DNA of 64,000 bases, taken from positions 553,471-617,470 of the forward strand of contig NZ_FUYL01000001.1 in NCBI RefSeq assembly GCF_900167935.1. Direction: 5' to 3'. How positions within the stretch are numbered: position 1 is the first letter of the stretch; every line of letters starts with the position of its first letter. The notes below the pieces were generated by a model. That model made no database searches, was not told the origin of the DNA, and worked only from the letters and a program-made list of their open reading frames with translations. The stretch is from Maribacter arcticus. GTDB lineage: Bacteria; Bacteroidota; Bacteroidia; Flavobacteriales; Flavobacteriaceae. Shown here piece by piece: positions 52,299-60,937 of this stretch. The position numbers and the translations under genes are program-made.

Positions 52299-54461
52299 AT
52301 GTTAAAATTTCTTTTTTTTACATTATTGCTATTACGTTGTTTCCCATCTGATGATAGTCAGATCAGTCAATATATTGATAAAATAGAAAATATTTTTAAA
52401 CTTAGCGAAAAAGCTGAGTCACATAATACGATACAAGTAAAAGTGTTTAATGAGTTAAACATTCAGGATACACCATCAAGCCCTACCCTAGCTAAAAAAC
52501 AAATAGCCAAAACCTTAGCTATAGAAATTAAAAGATTTACAGAAAAGGGAGTGGAAGATGGGTATGGCCTTATTGGAATAGTAGATTATTTTAAGGAGAA
52601 TTGCGATACTGTAATGGTAAACTTTGATAAGGTATTGGTTATTACAAATGAACCACCTCAAACGTCCACAACTACAAAAGAATATTATGACGCAGGCAGT
52701 ATTTTCTTAAAGAATAAGAAAAATGATAGTGCTTACACTTATTTCAAGAAAGGGTACGAATTAGCAAATGAATTCGATGAAGCCTATTTAATTGCATTGG
52801 GCAATTACCATTTAGGTGATTACTACTTTCAAATAAATGATATTCCTCAAGCCATACTATTTATGAAGGAGGCACTAAACAGATTTGAAAAACAAGGCCT
52901 AAACACCTATATTTTAAAGTGCTATTCTAAATTAGGAAATATTTTTAAAAGTATTTCTGATTTTGAAAAGGGTTTAGGGTACTACTTTAAAGCTTTAAAA
53001 TTAAATGAAGAACTAAATGATGAACATGGCATAATAGAAGTATCAACCAGGATAGGTGCTATTTATTTGATAACCGGTGATTACAAAGTAGCTGAATACA
53101 ATTTTAAACGTGCGCTTAAGCTACAAGAAAAAAACAAAGATAATAAAGGGCTAGTGCTTACCTATTTAAATCTTGGAGCACTCTATCAAAAACAAAAAGT
53201 ATATAATAAAGCACTTAGTTATTTTCATTCTGGTCTAAAAAAAATAGAAGAGTTTTCCACTACTGATGTTGACATCATAGATTTAAAAGATAGTCAAGCC
53301 ATTTTATTAGGCAATATAGGCTCTACCCTAAGAGAGGATAAGAATTACAAAGAATCCTTAAAATTTCTATTCAAAGCTTTAGCAATTAAAAAAGCCCTGA
53401 AAAGAAATAGAAGCACAGCGCATACCTGTAATGATATTGCGGAGACCTATATTAGAATGAATGATTACGCTAAGGCAAGAGTATTTGCTTTAGAAGGTGC
53501 TCGCTTAGCCAAGAATGAAAGTGTCAATAAAGAGCTATGGGCCTATTCTTTACTATCGAAATGTGATTATGCACTTCAAAATTATAAAAGTTCGGCAGAT
53601 AATTTTCAGATTTATAATACTTTAAAAGATAGCATATTTACTATTCAAAAAGCTATTGGATTCAATGAATTGCAAATACAATATGATACTGAAAAGCGCG
53701 ATTATCAAATTAAAGAACAAGAAAGAGATATCGTATTTTTAGGTACTCAGAATAAACTAAAAACCGAGATATTATGGTTTGGCGGCATTGGTCTTTTAGC
53801 TGTATTTGGTTTAGTTTTAGCACTTAAATCAAGGCAAAAGGCAAGAAAGGATATAAAACAACAAGAACTTTTTACCCAGGGCTTAATTGAAGCACAAGAG
53901 AATGAGCGTACTCGGGTGTCCAAAGATCTCCATGATAGTGTTGGGCAACAGTTGACTTTTATCAAAAAGAAAGCGCAAAATTTAGATCAAAAAGAATTAT
54001 CAGCACTCGCCAATGCGGCCTTAGAAGAAGTGAGGAGTATCTCAAGAGACTTATACCCTGCAACGCTAAAGCAATTAGGGCTAACGGCAAGTATCGAGCA
54101 GCTTTTATTTGATTTAGATGGTGAATCAGATATGTTTTTTTCTGTAGAATTAGAAGATATCAACACCAATTTTAATGAGGCAGATACCTTGAATTTTTAT
54201 AGGTTAATTCAAGAATCGGTGAATAATGCGCTAAAACATGCTGATGCGAAAACCTTGATTGTGAACATTCTCAAACGTGAAAAAGTTGTTGAAGTTTTGA
54301 TAAAAGATAATGGTCGCGGATTTCAAACGAACAAAGGCATTTTACAAAATAGCCTGGGTTTAAAAACCATGGCAGAACGCGTACGTATTTTAAAAGGTAA
54401 ACTGTCCATTCAGAGTACAAAAGAACTAGGCACCACTATTTTGGTTAAAATCCCCATATAA
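52299..54461 (+). CDS. TPR-containing histidine kinase, NarX/DegS type
   Basis: 720 residues with a signal-like N-terminus (LKFLFFTLLLLRCF), TPR repeats over about 125-460 (e.g. LGNYHLGDYYFQINDIPQAILFMKEAL, YLNLGALYQKQKVYNKALSYFHSGL), a transmembrane segment at about 488-507, a HisKA_3 domain with H545 (RVSKDLHDSVGQQLTF) and a HATPase domain (NNALKHA, DNGRGF, LGLKTMAERV). TPR sensors of this type are common in Bacteroidota. Its response regulator gene starts directly after the stop codon. It lies just upstream of the cytolysin-like gene. Confidence 0.92.
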   Translation: MLKFLFFTLLLLRCFPSDDSQISQYIDKIENIFKLSEKAESHNTIQVKVFNELNIQDTPSSPTLAKKQIAKTLAIEIKRFTEKGVEDGYGLIGIVDYFKENCDTVMVNFDKVLVITNEPPQTSTTTKEYYDAGSIFLKNKKNDSAYTYFKKGYELANEFDEAYLIALGNYHLGDYYFQINDIPQAILFMKEALNRFEKQGLNTYILKCYSKLGNIFKSISDFEKGLGYYFKALKLNEELNDEHGIIEVSTRIGAIYLITGDYKVAEYNFKRALKLQEKNKDNKGLVLTYLNLGALYQKQKVYNKALSYFHSGLKKIEEFSTTDVDIIDLKDSQAILLGNIGSTLREDKNYKESLKFLFKALAIKKALKRNRSTAHTCNDIAETYIRMNDYAKARVFALEGARLAKNESVNKELWAYSLLSKCDYALQNYKSSADNFQIYNTLKDSIFTIQKAIGFNELQIQYDTEKRDYQIKEQERDIVFLGTQNKLKTEILWFGGIGLLAVFGLVLALKSRQKARKDIKQQELFTQGLIEAQENERTRVSKDLHDSVGQQLTFIKKKAQNLDQKELSALANAALEEVRSISRDLYPATLKQLGLTASIEQLLFDLDGESDMFFSVELEDINTNFNEADTLNFYRLIQESVNNALKHADAKTLIVNILKREKVVEVLIKDNGRGFQTNKGILQNSLGLKTMAERVRILKGKLSIQSTKELGTTILVKIPI

Positions 54462-55106
54462 ATGAGTAACAGTATAACCCTATTTGTTGCAGATGATCAT
54501 CCTATGCTTTTAAAAGGATTGTTAGATGAATTAAAAACGTATAATTATAAGGTAGTCGGAACCGCTGTAAACGGTGCAAGTGCCTTAGAGCAAATTATGG
54601 CATTAGATCCTTCTATTGCTATTTTAGATATGGAAATGCCCATGTTGACAGGTCTTGAGGTCATACAAAAAGTAAAAGAAAGGCAAATGGAAACTAAATT
54701 TATTATCCTCACCTCCTATAAGGAAAAAGGATTTATCCATAAAGCCAAGCTCTTGAATATTATGGGCTACATTATAAAGGACGAACCTTTTAAAGAGTTG
54801 CATCATTGTATACAGAGTGTAAGTAAAGGGGTGCCTTATTTTAGTGCGGTTTTTAATGAGGTTATAGATAATGAGATTACCCCAGAGTTACAGAAAATAA
54901 AATTGCTTTCCCCATCAGAGCGGACCATTTTGCGTTTGGTGGCACAGGGCAACTCTTCAAAAGAGATAGGGGAGCTTTTAAGTATCTCTAGCAGAACGGT
55001 AGAAAAACACCGTTCTAACATTATTGCCAAGCTAGATCTTTCTCCAGAAACAGATGCCCTAGTCATTTGGACCAAAGAATACAAAGAGTTTCTTTCCAAT
55101 CTATAG
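54462..55106 (+). CDS. LuxR/NarL-family response regulator
   Basis: 214 residues with a receiver domain (D11-D12, phospho-acceptor D56 in AILDMEMPM, T/S in ILTSYK, K in IIKDE) and a C-terminal LuxR-type helix-turn-helix (LSPSERTILRLVAQGNSSKEIGELLSISSRTVEKHRSNI). It pairs with the TPR kinase, whose stop codon it follows without a gap. A likely target is the adjacent cytolysin-like gene, with TACGTA repeats in between. Confidence 0.94.
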   Translation: MSNSITLFVADDHPMLLKGLLDELKTYNYKVVGTAVNGASALEQIMALDPSIAILDMEMPMLTGLEVIQKVKERQMETKFIILTSYKEKGFIHKAKLLNIMGYIIKDEPFKELHHCIQSVSKGVPYFSAVFNEVIDNEITPELQKIKLLSPSERTILRLVAQGNSSKEIGELLSISSRTVEKHRSNIIAKLDLSPETDALVIWTKEYKEFLSNL

Positions 55107-55120
55107 GTCTTGCCTTCCAC

Positions 55121-55156
55121 TACGTACCCTTACGCAGAATTGTATAATGCTACGTA
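55121..55156 (+). repeat. TACGTA repeats before the cytolysin-like gene
   Basis: TACGTA at 55121 and 55151, 30 bp apart, with TACGCA at 55131 in between. NarL/LuxR regulators often bind short TACY-type hexamers, so these are candidate sites for the regulator at 54462. This is an inference from position and sequence only. Confidence 0.4.
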
Positions 55157-55216
55157 TTTTGGCATGGCCGGTTGTTAAATACCTTGCACTAGTTACTAAT
55201 AGTAACAAGCAAGAAT

Positions 55217-57238
55217 ATGAATTCAACCAAAAAAAATATGAAAACGTTACAGAATTTACGCAATAAATTTACGTCCAATTGGGGAATGAGGTCAGTTTTG
55301 TTTTTTGGGGCCTTTTTGGTCCTTCTCTTGATTGCTTCCTGTGGTAAAGATGACCCTATAGCAACAGATCCTATTGCTGATACACCAGAAGAACCTATAG
55401 CACTAACCATTTCAGAAGTCGTCAATGGTGGAAACAAGAATTTATTGCAAAAAAAATCTGAGTTAATTTTTAATGAAGAACTAATAGGAACCTCTGTTGA
55501 TAAATCAGATGATGTAACTACTGCCTCAGAAGATGGGGCCGATATTATTACACAACGATATATATGTACAAATCAAAGAGTTAGTCTCCTTGACGGAACT
55601 GCTGATTTTAACCTTTTGAATTCTAATCCTGAAGTAATTTACCCAGGTAATCTGCTTCAAGGTAAAACTCTTAATCAAGCTCCACCTCTCCCAATAGTCG
55701 TAAAACGTGGTGGCGGAACAATTTCTTATGACCTCGTTAATGCAAATACAACATCGTTCTATAATGTTGAAGAAGTGAAAAAAAGTTCTATAACCGATGG
55801 AATGAACCAAATAATTGCTCAGGCAGTAGATTTAGAATTTCCAGATAATCTGACTATGGAAGTAATTGACATCGATTCAGAAAGTCACTTAGCTATAGAA
55901 ATAGGGATTTCTGTTGAAACCTTTGCTACTAAAACGAAAGGTAATTTTTCATTTAGTACTGATAAAACCTATAATAGAAAGCTGGTTAAATTACAGCAAG
56001 TTTTCTACACAATGACATACGATTTCCCAAACAGTTATGAAGAAGTATTTGATGATAGTGTTACTGCAGAACAACTGGCTAAATACATACAGCCAGATAA
56101 CCCAGCTACTTTTATATCATCGGTTAGTTATGGTCGTATCTTCTATATGTTAATTGAATCTACTTCAAGTAAAACGGAAATGGATTTGAAATTAAAAGGA
56201 GAATACAATGGTGCATTAACGAATGTTGAGGCAGAAGGACATATCAATAGTTTTAACCAACTTAAAGAAACAAAAGTTAAAATTATTGCATATGGCGGTG
56301 ATGGTTCAGAGGGTATGTCTGGTTTAAGGACTACAAACGAAATTACAAAGCGGTTAGAAGAAACAAAAAATATAACACTTGGAGTGCCTTTATCTTATAC
56401 GGTTAGAAGTTTAGAAGATCCGGCCATCTTGGTTGGGGTTAAACTGGCTACTGAGTATGACAAGGTTACTTGTGTACTTAAAGGAGAATTAGCACCTACA
56501 AATTATAGAGGTTTAGTTGATGTTTTTGAAGACGGAATAGGAGCAGCTTTTCAGTTAGAGGGTACTACAATTGTAGTTTATAATAAAGCCGGTGATAGAT
56601 ATGCCCTTTATACAGTTGGCGGTGGAAATGCTCCGTTTAAGTATTACGTATCTGACCCGTTTGGACCGATAGCTTCAATTGTAAGTACAACTGGCACTAT
56701 TGGGGCAGCAGTCAGGTGGAGGGACGGTAGAATACATTTATTCAATACGGAAGGTAATTCATTTTTAAAATTTAGATACGACCCTGAAAATTCTAACCTG
56801 ACCACACCAACCGGTTCATTTGGAGATATTGAACTTGATTCTGATGGCAAGCCAAAAGTTTTCTTTACCAACCTTTATTATGGAGATGCAACAATTTTTG
56901 TTGGTTCCTTTCCTTTCGATGCAAATGGGGTAGAGGCCGCAGTTCAATATACTCATAGTAGCAATGAACTTTCAGATCAACGGTATTTTTCAAATGGAGG
57001 TACCGATACTGCTACACTTAGGGATAGAATCGAAAATGCCGATTACCTACCACAATGGCTTTGGGGTAATCCTGAATCAATAGTAGATTACGAGTTAACC
57101 ATTCTTCCAAATGTAGGCGCTGCAACAACTGTTGTCTCAGGTGCGAATACAAGAAGTGATATTTATTTTAGTGTAGCTGGTGATCAAATGGCCATTAAAA
57201 AGGCTGGTGCTTGGTCTGGCCCCTATTTTATAAACTAA
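55217..57238 (+). CDS. Cholesterol-dependent-cytolysin-like lipoprotein with hemopexin-like C-terminus
   Basis: 673 residues with a lipoprotein signal (VLFFGAFLVLLLIASC, Cys42; a start at M24 is also possible). Residues about 110-425 match thiol-activated cytolysins (MACPF/CDC fold): NPEVIYPGNLLQG, PIVVKRGGGTISYDL, VKLQQVFYTMTYDFP, DSVTAEQL, SVSYGRIFYMLIESTSS, LGVPLSYTVRSLEDP. Where CDCs have the undecapeptide cholesterol-binding domain 4, this protein has about 240 other residues with hemopexin-like repeats (GAAFQLEGTTIVVYNKAGDRYAL, GAAVRWRDGRIHLFNTEGNSFLKF, IYFSVAGDQMAIKKAG). It therefore probably targets a different receptor. It could act in interbacterial or host/predator killing. Confidence 0.85.
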   Translation: MNSTKKNMKTLQNLRNKFTSNWGMRSVLFFGAFLVLLLIASCGKDDPIATDPIADTPEEPIALTISEVVNGGNKNLLQKKSELIFNEELIGTSVDKSDDVTTASEDGADIITQRYICTNQRVSLLDGTADFNLLNSNPEVIYPGNLLQGKTLNQAPPLPIVVKRGGGTISYDLVNANTTSFYNVEEVKKSSITDGMNQIIAQAVDLEFPDNLTMEVIDIDSESHLAIEIGISVETFATKTKGNFSFSTDKTYNRKLVKLQQVFYTMTYDFPNSYEEVFDDSVTAEQLAKYIQPDNPATFISSVSYGRIFYMLIESTSSKTEMDLKLKGEYNGALTNVEAEGHINSFNQLKETKVKIIAYGGDGSEGMSGLRTTNEITKRLEETKNITLGVPLSYTVRSLEDPAILVGVKLATEYDKVTCVLKGELAPTNYRGLVDVFEDGIGAAFQLEGTTIVVYNKAGDRYALYTVGGGNAPFKYYVSDPFGPIASIVSTTGTIGAAVRWRDGRIHLFNTEGNSFLKFRYDPENSNLTTPTGSFGDIELDSDGKPKVFFTNLYYGDATIFVGSFPFDANGVEAAVQYTHSSNELSDQRYFSNGGTDTATLRDRIENADYLPQWLWGNPESIVDYELTILPNVGAATTVVSGANTRSDIYFSVAGDQMAIKKAGAWSGPYFIN

Positions 57239-57304
57239 CGCATATAGCGTAATTAGATTAAAACTAGTATGTAAATTTTCGGGGGAACTATTTGCATATT
57301 ATAT

Positions 57305-57339
57305 AAAGAGCCTTAGTGTTATAGCTAAGGTTCTTTTTA
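57305..57339 (+). terminator. Terminator after the cytolysin-like gene
   Basis: AAAGAGCCTTAG / CTAAGGTTCTTT stem (one G-T pair) followed by a T run. Confidence 0.88.
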
Positions 57340-57388
57340 GAGCACTTCTTCAACAAAGAAATTATCCTATTTAACGAACAAAAAAATC

Positions 57389-57919
57389 ATGAAAATACTA
57401 AAAATCACTAGCTTACTATTTTTGTTTATGGCCTTTTGTATACATTCTATACAGGCCCAAACCAAAGGTAGTAATCAAATTAGCATGAGCTATGGTGCCT
57501 TTAGCGTATACGAATACGCCTCCATGTTTTTTGAAGATATTGAGAGTAAAGGTATTGCTAGTTTAAACTACAAATATGCGGTTAAAGACCGCTTTATGGT
57601 TGGTGCAGCTATTAGTTACGAAGCGCTTACAGGACACACAAATGATGTTTTAGTCGCTTTTGGTGCAGAAGATACAGAACGCGAATTTACGAATATCACC
57701 TTTGCCGTAGAAACAGATTACCGTTATGTTTCAAAGCCTAGCTTTCAAATGTATTCTGGAATAGGGGTGGCTTATTTTACGAGTGATCAATATGATACCA
57801 ATCTTAGTTTTCAAATAAATGCACTCGGTTTTCGGGTGGGTAAAAAATTGGCGGCTTATGCAGAATTAGGTTTTGGGTATAAAGGCATGGCACAATTGGG
57901 GGCTTCCTATCAATTTTAA
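57389..57919 (+). CDS. Small outer-membrane beta-barrel protein
   Basis: A 176-residue protein with a signal peptide (LKITSLLFLFMAFCIHSIQAQ) and alternating strands (QISMSYGAFSVYEYASMFF, GIASLNYKYAVKDRFMVGAAISYEAL, FAVETDYRYVSKPSFQMYSGIGVAYFTS, AAYAELGFGYKGMAQLGASYQF) ending in F, the barrel signature. It follows the cytolysin-like gene but has its own transcription unit. Whether it is functionally tied to the cytolysin, for example as an immunity or secretion partner, cannot be told. Confidence 0.82.
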   Translation: MKILKITSLLFLFMAFCIHSIQAQTKGSNQISMSYGAFSVYEYASMFFEDIESKGIASLNYKYAVKDRFMVGAAISYEALTGHTNDVLVAFGAEDTEREFTNITFAVETDYRYVSKPSFQMYSGIGVAYFTSDQYDTNLSFQINALGFRVGKKLAAYAELGFGYKGMAQLGASYQF

Positions 57920-57938
57920 ACGCTTAGTAAAGCAAGAC

Positions 57939-58739
57939 CTAATTAACTTTTAATAGTTGCTCTAAAATTCGTTCTACCCCAAAATCATCATTACTAGTGG
58001 TTTTGTAGTTGGCCACTTCTAAAACATTGGCATGCGCATTTGCCATGGCAAAACTGTATTTAGCCTTACCTAGCATTTCTAAATCATTATTATAATCTCC
58101 AAAAACCATAGTTTCTTCAAAAGAAATACCAAAGCGTTCTTGCATTTTTTCTAAGGCAAACCCTTTATTGGCGTTGGGGCTTGAAATATCTACCCAATTG
58201 GCACCAGAGATTTTTACCTTCAAATCGTCTTCCAAATGCTTTACGGCCGGATAAGTGAATTGCTCAGAACTCTCAAAATGATAAATGGCTACTTTTAAGA
58301 TTTCAGAATTAACTTGATTTAAATCAGCTACGATTTCAAATTCAGAATAATATTGTTTTAATAGGTCAATAAACCTATCTGATTGGTTGGTGAGATAAGC
58401 ATTCCTCTTTCCGCATAGCACCGTATGAATATTTGGAACACCTTTAAGCGTATCAAGTACCTTGAGGCGATTTTTTATGTCTAAGGGAGTAGATAATAAT
58501 TCTTCATCTTTCTGAACCACGTAGCCTCCGTTTTCGGCTATCACAAGAATATCATCTTTAATGGAGTGGAGTTTATTTATAATGCTGTTGTACTGTCTTC
58601 CGCTTGCGGCAACAAAAAGAATATTGCGTTTTTTTAATTCTTTGAAAAGCTCAAAAAAACGATTGCTTACTTCATGGTTGGAGTTTAGTAAAGTTCCGTC
58701 CATATCGGTAACTACCATTTTTATTTTAGATAAATCCAT
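57939..58739 (-). CDS. Cof-type HAD hydrolase
   Basis: A 266-residue HAD-IIB phosphatase. Motif I is VVTDMDGTLL (D12, D14), motif II is in FVAASGRQYNSI, and motif IV is MVFGDYNNDLEMLGKA with the downstream KYSFAMANAHANVLEVANYKTTSNDDFGV typical of Cof proteins. Such enzymes dephosphorylate sugar phosphates, flavin or pyridoxal phosphates. Specific substrate not assignable. Confidence 0.93.
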   Translation of the reverse strand: MDLSKIKMVVTDMDGTLLNSNHEVSNRFFELFKELKKRNILFVAASGRQYNSIINKLHSIKDDILVIAENGGYVVQKDEELLSTPLDIKNRLKVLDTLKGVPNIHTVLCGKRNAYLTNQSDRFIDLLKQYYSEFEIVADLNQVNSEILKVAIYHFESSEQFTYPAVKHLEDDLKVKISGANWVDISSPNANKGFALEKMQERFGISFEETMVFGDYNNDLEMLGKAKYSFAMANAHANVLEVANYKTTSNDDFGVERILEQLLKVN

Positions 58740-58830
58740 AATCTATTTTTGAATCGACAAAGGTATTCCAATGGGCTTTAATTATACCGGTAAACGCTAA
58801 AGTTTTACCTTTAATTAATAATTGCTGAAA

Positions 58831-59253
58831 ATGAAATTGTATCAAACCGAATTGACATTGCCATCGTATAAACGCGGTTATCATTTAATTACAGATCATA
58901 TCTTAAGAATGATTCCTGAAATAAGGGAAGTTCAACACGGCTTTCTACAGGTATTTATAAAGCATACATCGGCCAGTTTAACCATTAATGAAAATGCGGA
59001 CCCCACCGTTAGGGAAGATTTTGAATCGCACATGAATATCCTAGTGCCTGAAAACGAACCCTATTACAAGCATGATTACGAAGGGGCAGATGATATGCCA
59101 GCTCATATAAAGGCTTCTTTAATGGGAGCATCCGTTCAAGTGCCGATTACAAATGGCAAATTAAATATGGGTATTTGGCAGGGAATTTACCTATGTGAAC
59201 ATAGAAATTGCGCGTCCGGTAGAGACCTGGTTTTGACTGCGTGGGGAATTTAA
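58831..59253 (+). CDS. YjbQ family protein (UPF0047)
   Basis: 140 residues from the ATG at 58831 (a TTG three codons upstream is unlikely). Conserved segments: GFLQVFIKHTSASLTINENADPTVREDFE, YKHDYEGADDMPAHIKASLMGASVQVPI, GIWQGIYLCEHRN. Family members have secondary thiamin-phosphate-synthase activity, though the physiological role is unclear. Confidence 0.92.
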   Translation: MKLYQTELTLPSYKRGYHLITDHILRMIPEIREVQHGFLQVFIKHTSASLTINENADPTVREDFESHMNILVPENEPYYKHDYEGADDMPAHIKASLMGASVQVPITNGKLNMGIWQGIYLCEHRNCASGRDLVLTAWGI

Positions 59254-59294
59254 ATATTATATTTAAATTTAGATAACTGATAAATTTAAAAAGT

Positions 59295-59573
59295 ATGACT
59301 GCAGAAGAATCTATTTTAAATAAAATACAGATACTAATTACAAATCATTTTGAAACACCTAAAAAGGCATTTAATTTTTTCGATGAAGACCATGATCAAA
59401 AGTTGACAAAATCAGAAATAGTTAAGCTTTTGAAAGAGGCTGAAATAAGTGGTTTTATTCGAGGTGTAGTCTCTTCTAAGCTAATTGAAGGTTATGATAA
59501 GAATGCTGATGAACTAATTGATTGGGAAGAATTTAAACTGGCAATTTCTAAAATTAAAAAATCCGATTCGTAA
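59295..59573 (+). CDS. EF-hand calcium-binding protein
   Basis: A 92-residue soluble protein with two EF-hand loops: DEDHDQKLTKSE (about 28-39) and DKNADELIDWEE (about 70-81). Both have acidic residues at coordinating positions 1, 3, 5 and 12. No signal peptide is seen. The stop codon lies inside the loop of the following terminator hairpin. Role unknown. Confidence 0.82.
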   Translation: MTAEESILNKIQILITNHFETPKKAFNFFDEDHDQKLTKSEIVKLLKEAEISGFIRGVVSSKLIEGYDKNADELIDWEEFKLAISKIKKSDS

Positions 59574-59586
59574 GAATCGGATTTTT
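59556..59586. terminator. Bidirectional terminator between the EF-hand gene and rplT
   Basis: AAAAATCCGATTC / GAATCGGATTTTT stem with loop GTAA, which contains the EF-hand stop codon. T runs on both strands serve both convergent genes. Confidence 0.9.
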
Positions 59587-59608
59587 CAAAAGTGAGATTG
59601 TTATTAAT

Positions 59609-59953
59609 TTATTTTACCTGATCTACAACCGCCTTAAAGGCATCTGGGTGGTTCATTGCTAAATCTGCAAGTACTTTTCTATTAAGTTCTATGTTTTTAG
59701 CTTTTACTTTACCCATAAATTGAGAGTAGGACATTCCGTGTTGTCTGGCACCTGCATTAATACGGGTAATCCATAATGAACGGAAAGTTCTTTTCTTGTT
59801 TCTACGGTCTCTATAAGCATATAACATTGCTTTTTCAACCGCATTCTTGGCTACTGTCCAAACGTTTTTACGTCTTCCAAAGTAACCTTTGGCTTGCTTC
59901 ATCACCTTTTTTCTTCTGGCTCTGGAAGCTACTGCATTTACTGATCTTGGCAT
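59609..59953 (-). CDS. rplT: 50S ribosomal protein L20
   Basis: 114 residues, the typical length, with the basic N-terminus [31 protein letters not shown] and the [20 protein letters not shown] segment. It is the last gene of thrS-infC-rpmI-rplT. In other bacteria L20 autoregulates this operon. Confidence 0.97.
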   Translation of the reverse strand: MPRSVNAVASRARRKKVMKQAKGYFGRRKNVWTVAKNAVEKAMLYAYRDRRNKKRTFRSLWITRINAGARQHGMSYSQFMGKVKAKNIELNRKVLADLAMNHPDAFKAVVDQVK

Positions 59954-60049
59954 TTTTTTCTAATTTTTTGTAGTAGGCGCCCTATTTAATTTAAGGAACT
60001 TTTTTGGCCTAACTCCATGGTTAATAATTTTACCTTGTTAAAGAGTAGG

Positions 60050-60247
60050 TTACTTTAAACGTAACTGCTCTTTAATACTGTTAACATCTGCTTGATGAAC
60101 TAAACCATCATGTGTTAACTTAAGCTTACGCTTTTTAGACTTTTTAGTCAAGATGTGACTCTTAAAAGCGTGCTTTCTTTTAATTTTACCTGTACCTGTA
60201 AGCTTAAAACGCTTTTTGGCACTGGATTTTGTTTTCTGTTTAGGCAT
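60050..60247 (-). CDS. rpmI: 50S ribosomal protein L35
   Basis: 65 residues, strongly basic: [32 protein letters not shown], ending in a Bacteroidota-type tail [15 protein letters not shown]. It lies between infC and rplT. Confidence 0.97.
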   Translation of the reverse strand: MPKQKTKSSAKKRFKLTGTGKIKRKHAFKSHILTKKSKKRKLKLTHDGLVHQADVNSIKEQLRLK

Positions 60248-60281
60248 TTTCCTAATTTATTTAATTATCTCACTTTGCATG

Positions 60282-60315
60282 CTAAACGCTGCTTACATTT
60301 GTAAGCAGCGTTTAG
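60282..60315 (-). promoter_or_regulatory. 15-bp perfect hairpin in the infC-rpmI gap
   Basis: CTAAACGCTGCTTAC at 60282-60296 and its exact complement at 60301-60315 enclose a 4-base loop. On the coding (minus) strand it is not followed by a T run, so it is unlikely to be an ordinary terminator. It could be an L20-dependent control structure or an RNA-processing site before rpmI. Confidence 0.55.
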
Positions 60316-60356
60316 TATTTTATAAAACGAATTGGTCGCTGAACGAAGCCAAATCG

Positions 60357-60914
60357 TTATTTCCCTTTAGTTTTAGGCGCAATGAACATTGTCATCCGTT
60401 TTCCTTCCAACTTAGGCATTTGTTCTACTTTTCCTAGTTCCTCCAATTCTGAAGCTAATTTTAATAATAAAATTTCTCCTTGATCTTTGTAAACTATTGA
60501 CCGTCCTTTAAAAAATACATATGCTTTTAATTTCGCACCTTCTTGAAGGAACTTTTCAGCATGTTTCTTTTTAAAATCATAATCATGATCATCGGTATTA
60601 GGCCCAAACCTAATTTCCTTAACTACGACTTTGGAAGCTTTCGCTTTCATAGCCTTGTCCCTTTTCTTCTGTTCGTATAAAAACTTTTTATACTCCATTA
60701 TTTTACAAACAGGAGGGTCTGCCTTTGGGGAAATCTCCACCAAATCCAAACCTAATTCTTCTGCTTTCTCAAGAGCCTGAGGAAAAGGATATACACCTAC
60801 TTCAACATTGTCACCTACCAACCTAACATTTGGGGCTGTTATCTTTTCATTGATATTATGGGGATTCTTATTTTCCCTTCTAGGTTGTGGTCTAAATCTT
60901 TTACGTATTGCTAT
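60357..60914 (-). CDS. infC: Translation initiation factor IF-3 with AUA start codon
   Basis: 185 residues when read from ATA at 60914. The frame upstream of the first ATG-like start (60821) continues with the invariant IF-3 N-terminus [35 protein letters not shown]. An in-frame TAA two codons before the ATA leaves no ATG, GTG or TTG. IF-3 discriminates against AUU/AUC/AUA starts, and infC uses such codons to autoregulate (AUU in E. coli). It lies 23 bp after thrS in one operon. A start at 60821 would remove about 30 conserved residues. Confidence 0.9.
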   Translation of the reverse strand: MAIRKRFRPQPRRENKNPHNINEKITAPNVRLVGDNVEVGVYPFPQALEKAEELGLDLVEISPKADPPVCKIMEYKKFLYEQKKRDKAMKAKASKVVVKEIRFGPNTDDHDYDFKKKHAEKFLQEGAKLKAYVFFKGRSIVYKDQGEILLLKLASELEELGKVEQMPKLEGKRMTMFIAPKTKGK

Positions 60915-60937
60915 GACTTAATATTTTATGTTAAACT

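Noticed and set aside
55526..55810. 94-codon minus-strand frame
   Set aside because: Antisense to the cytolysin-like gene; no protein-like motifs or promoter.
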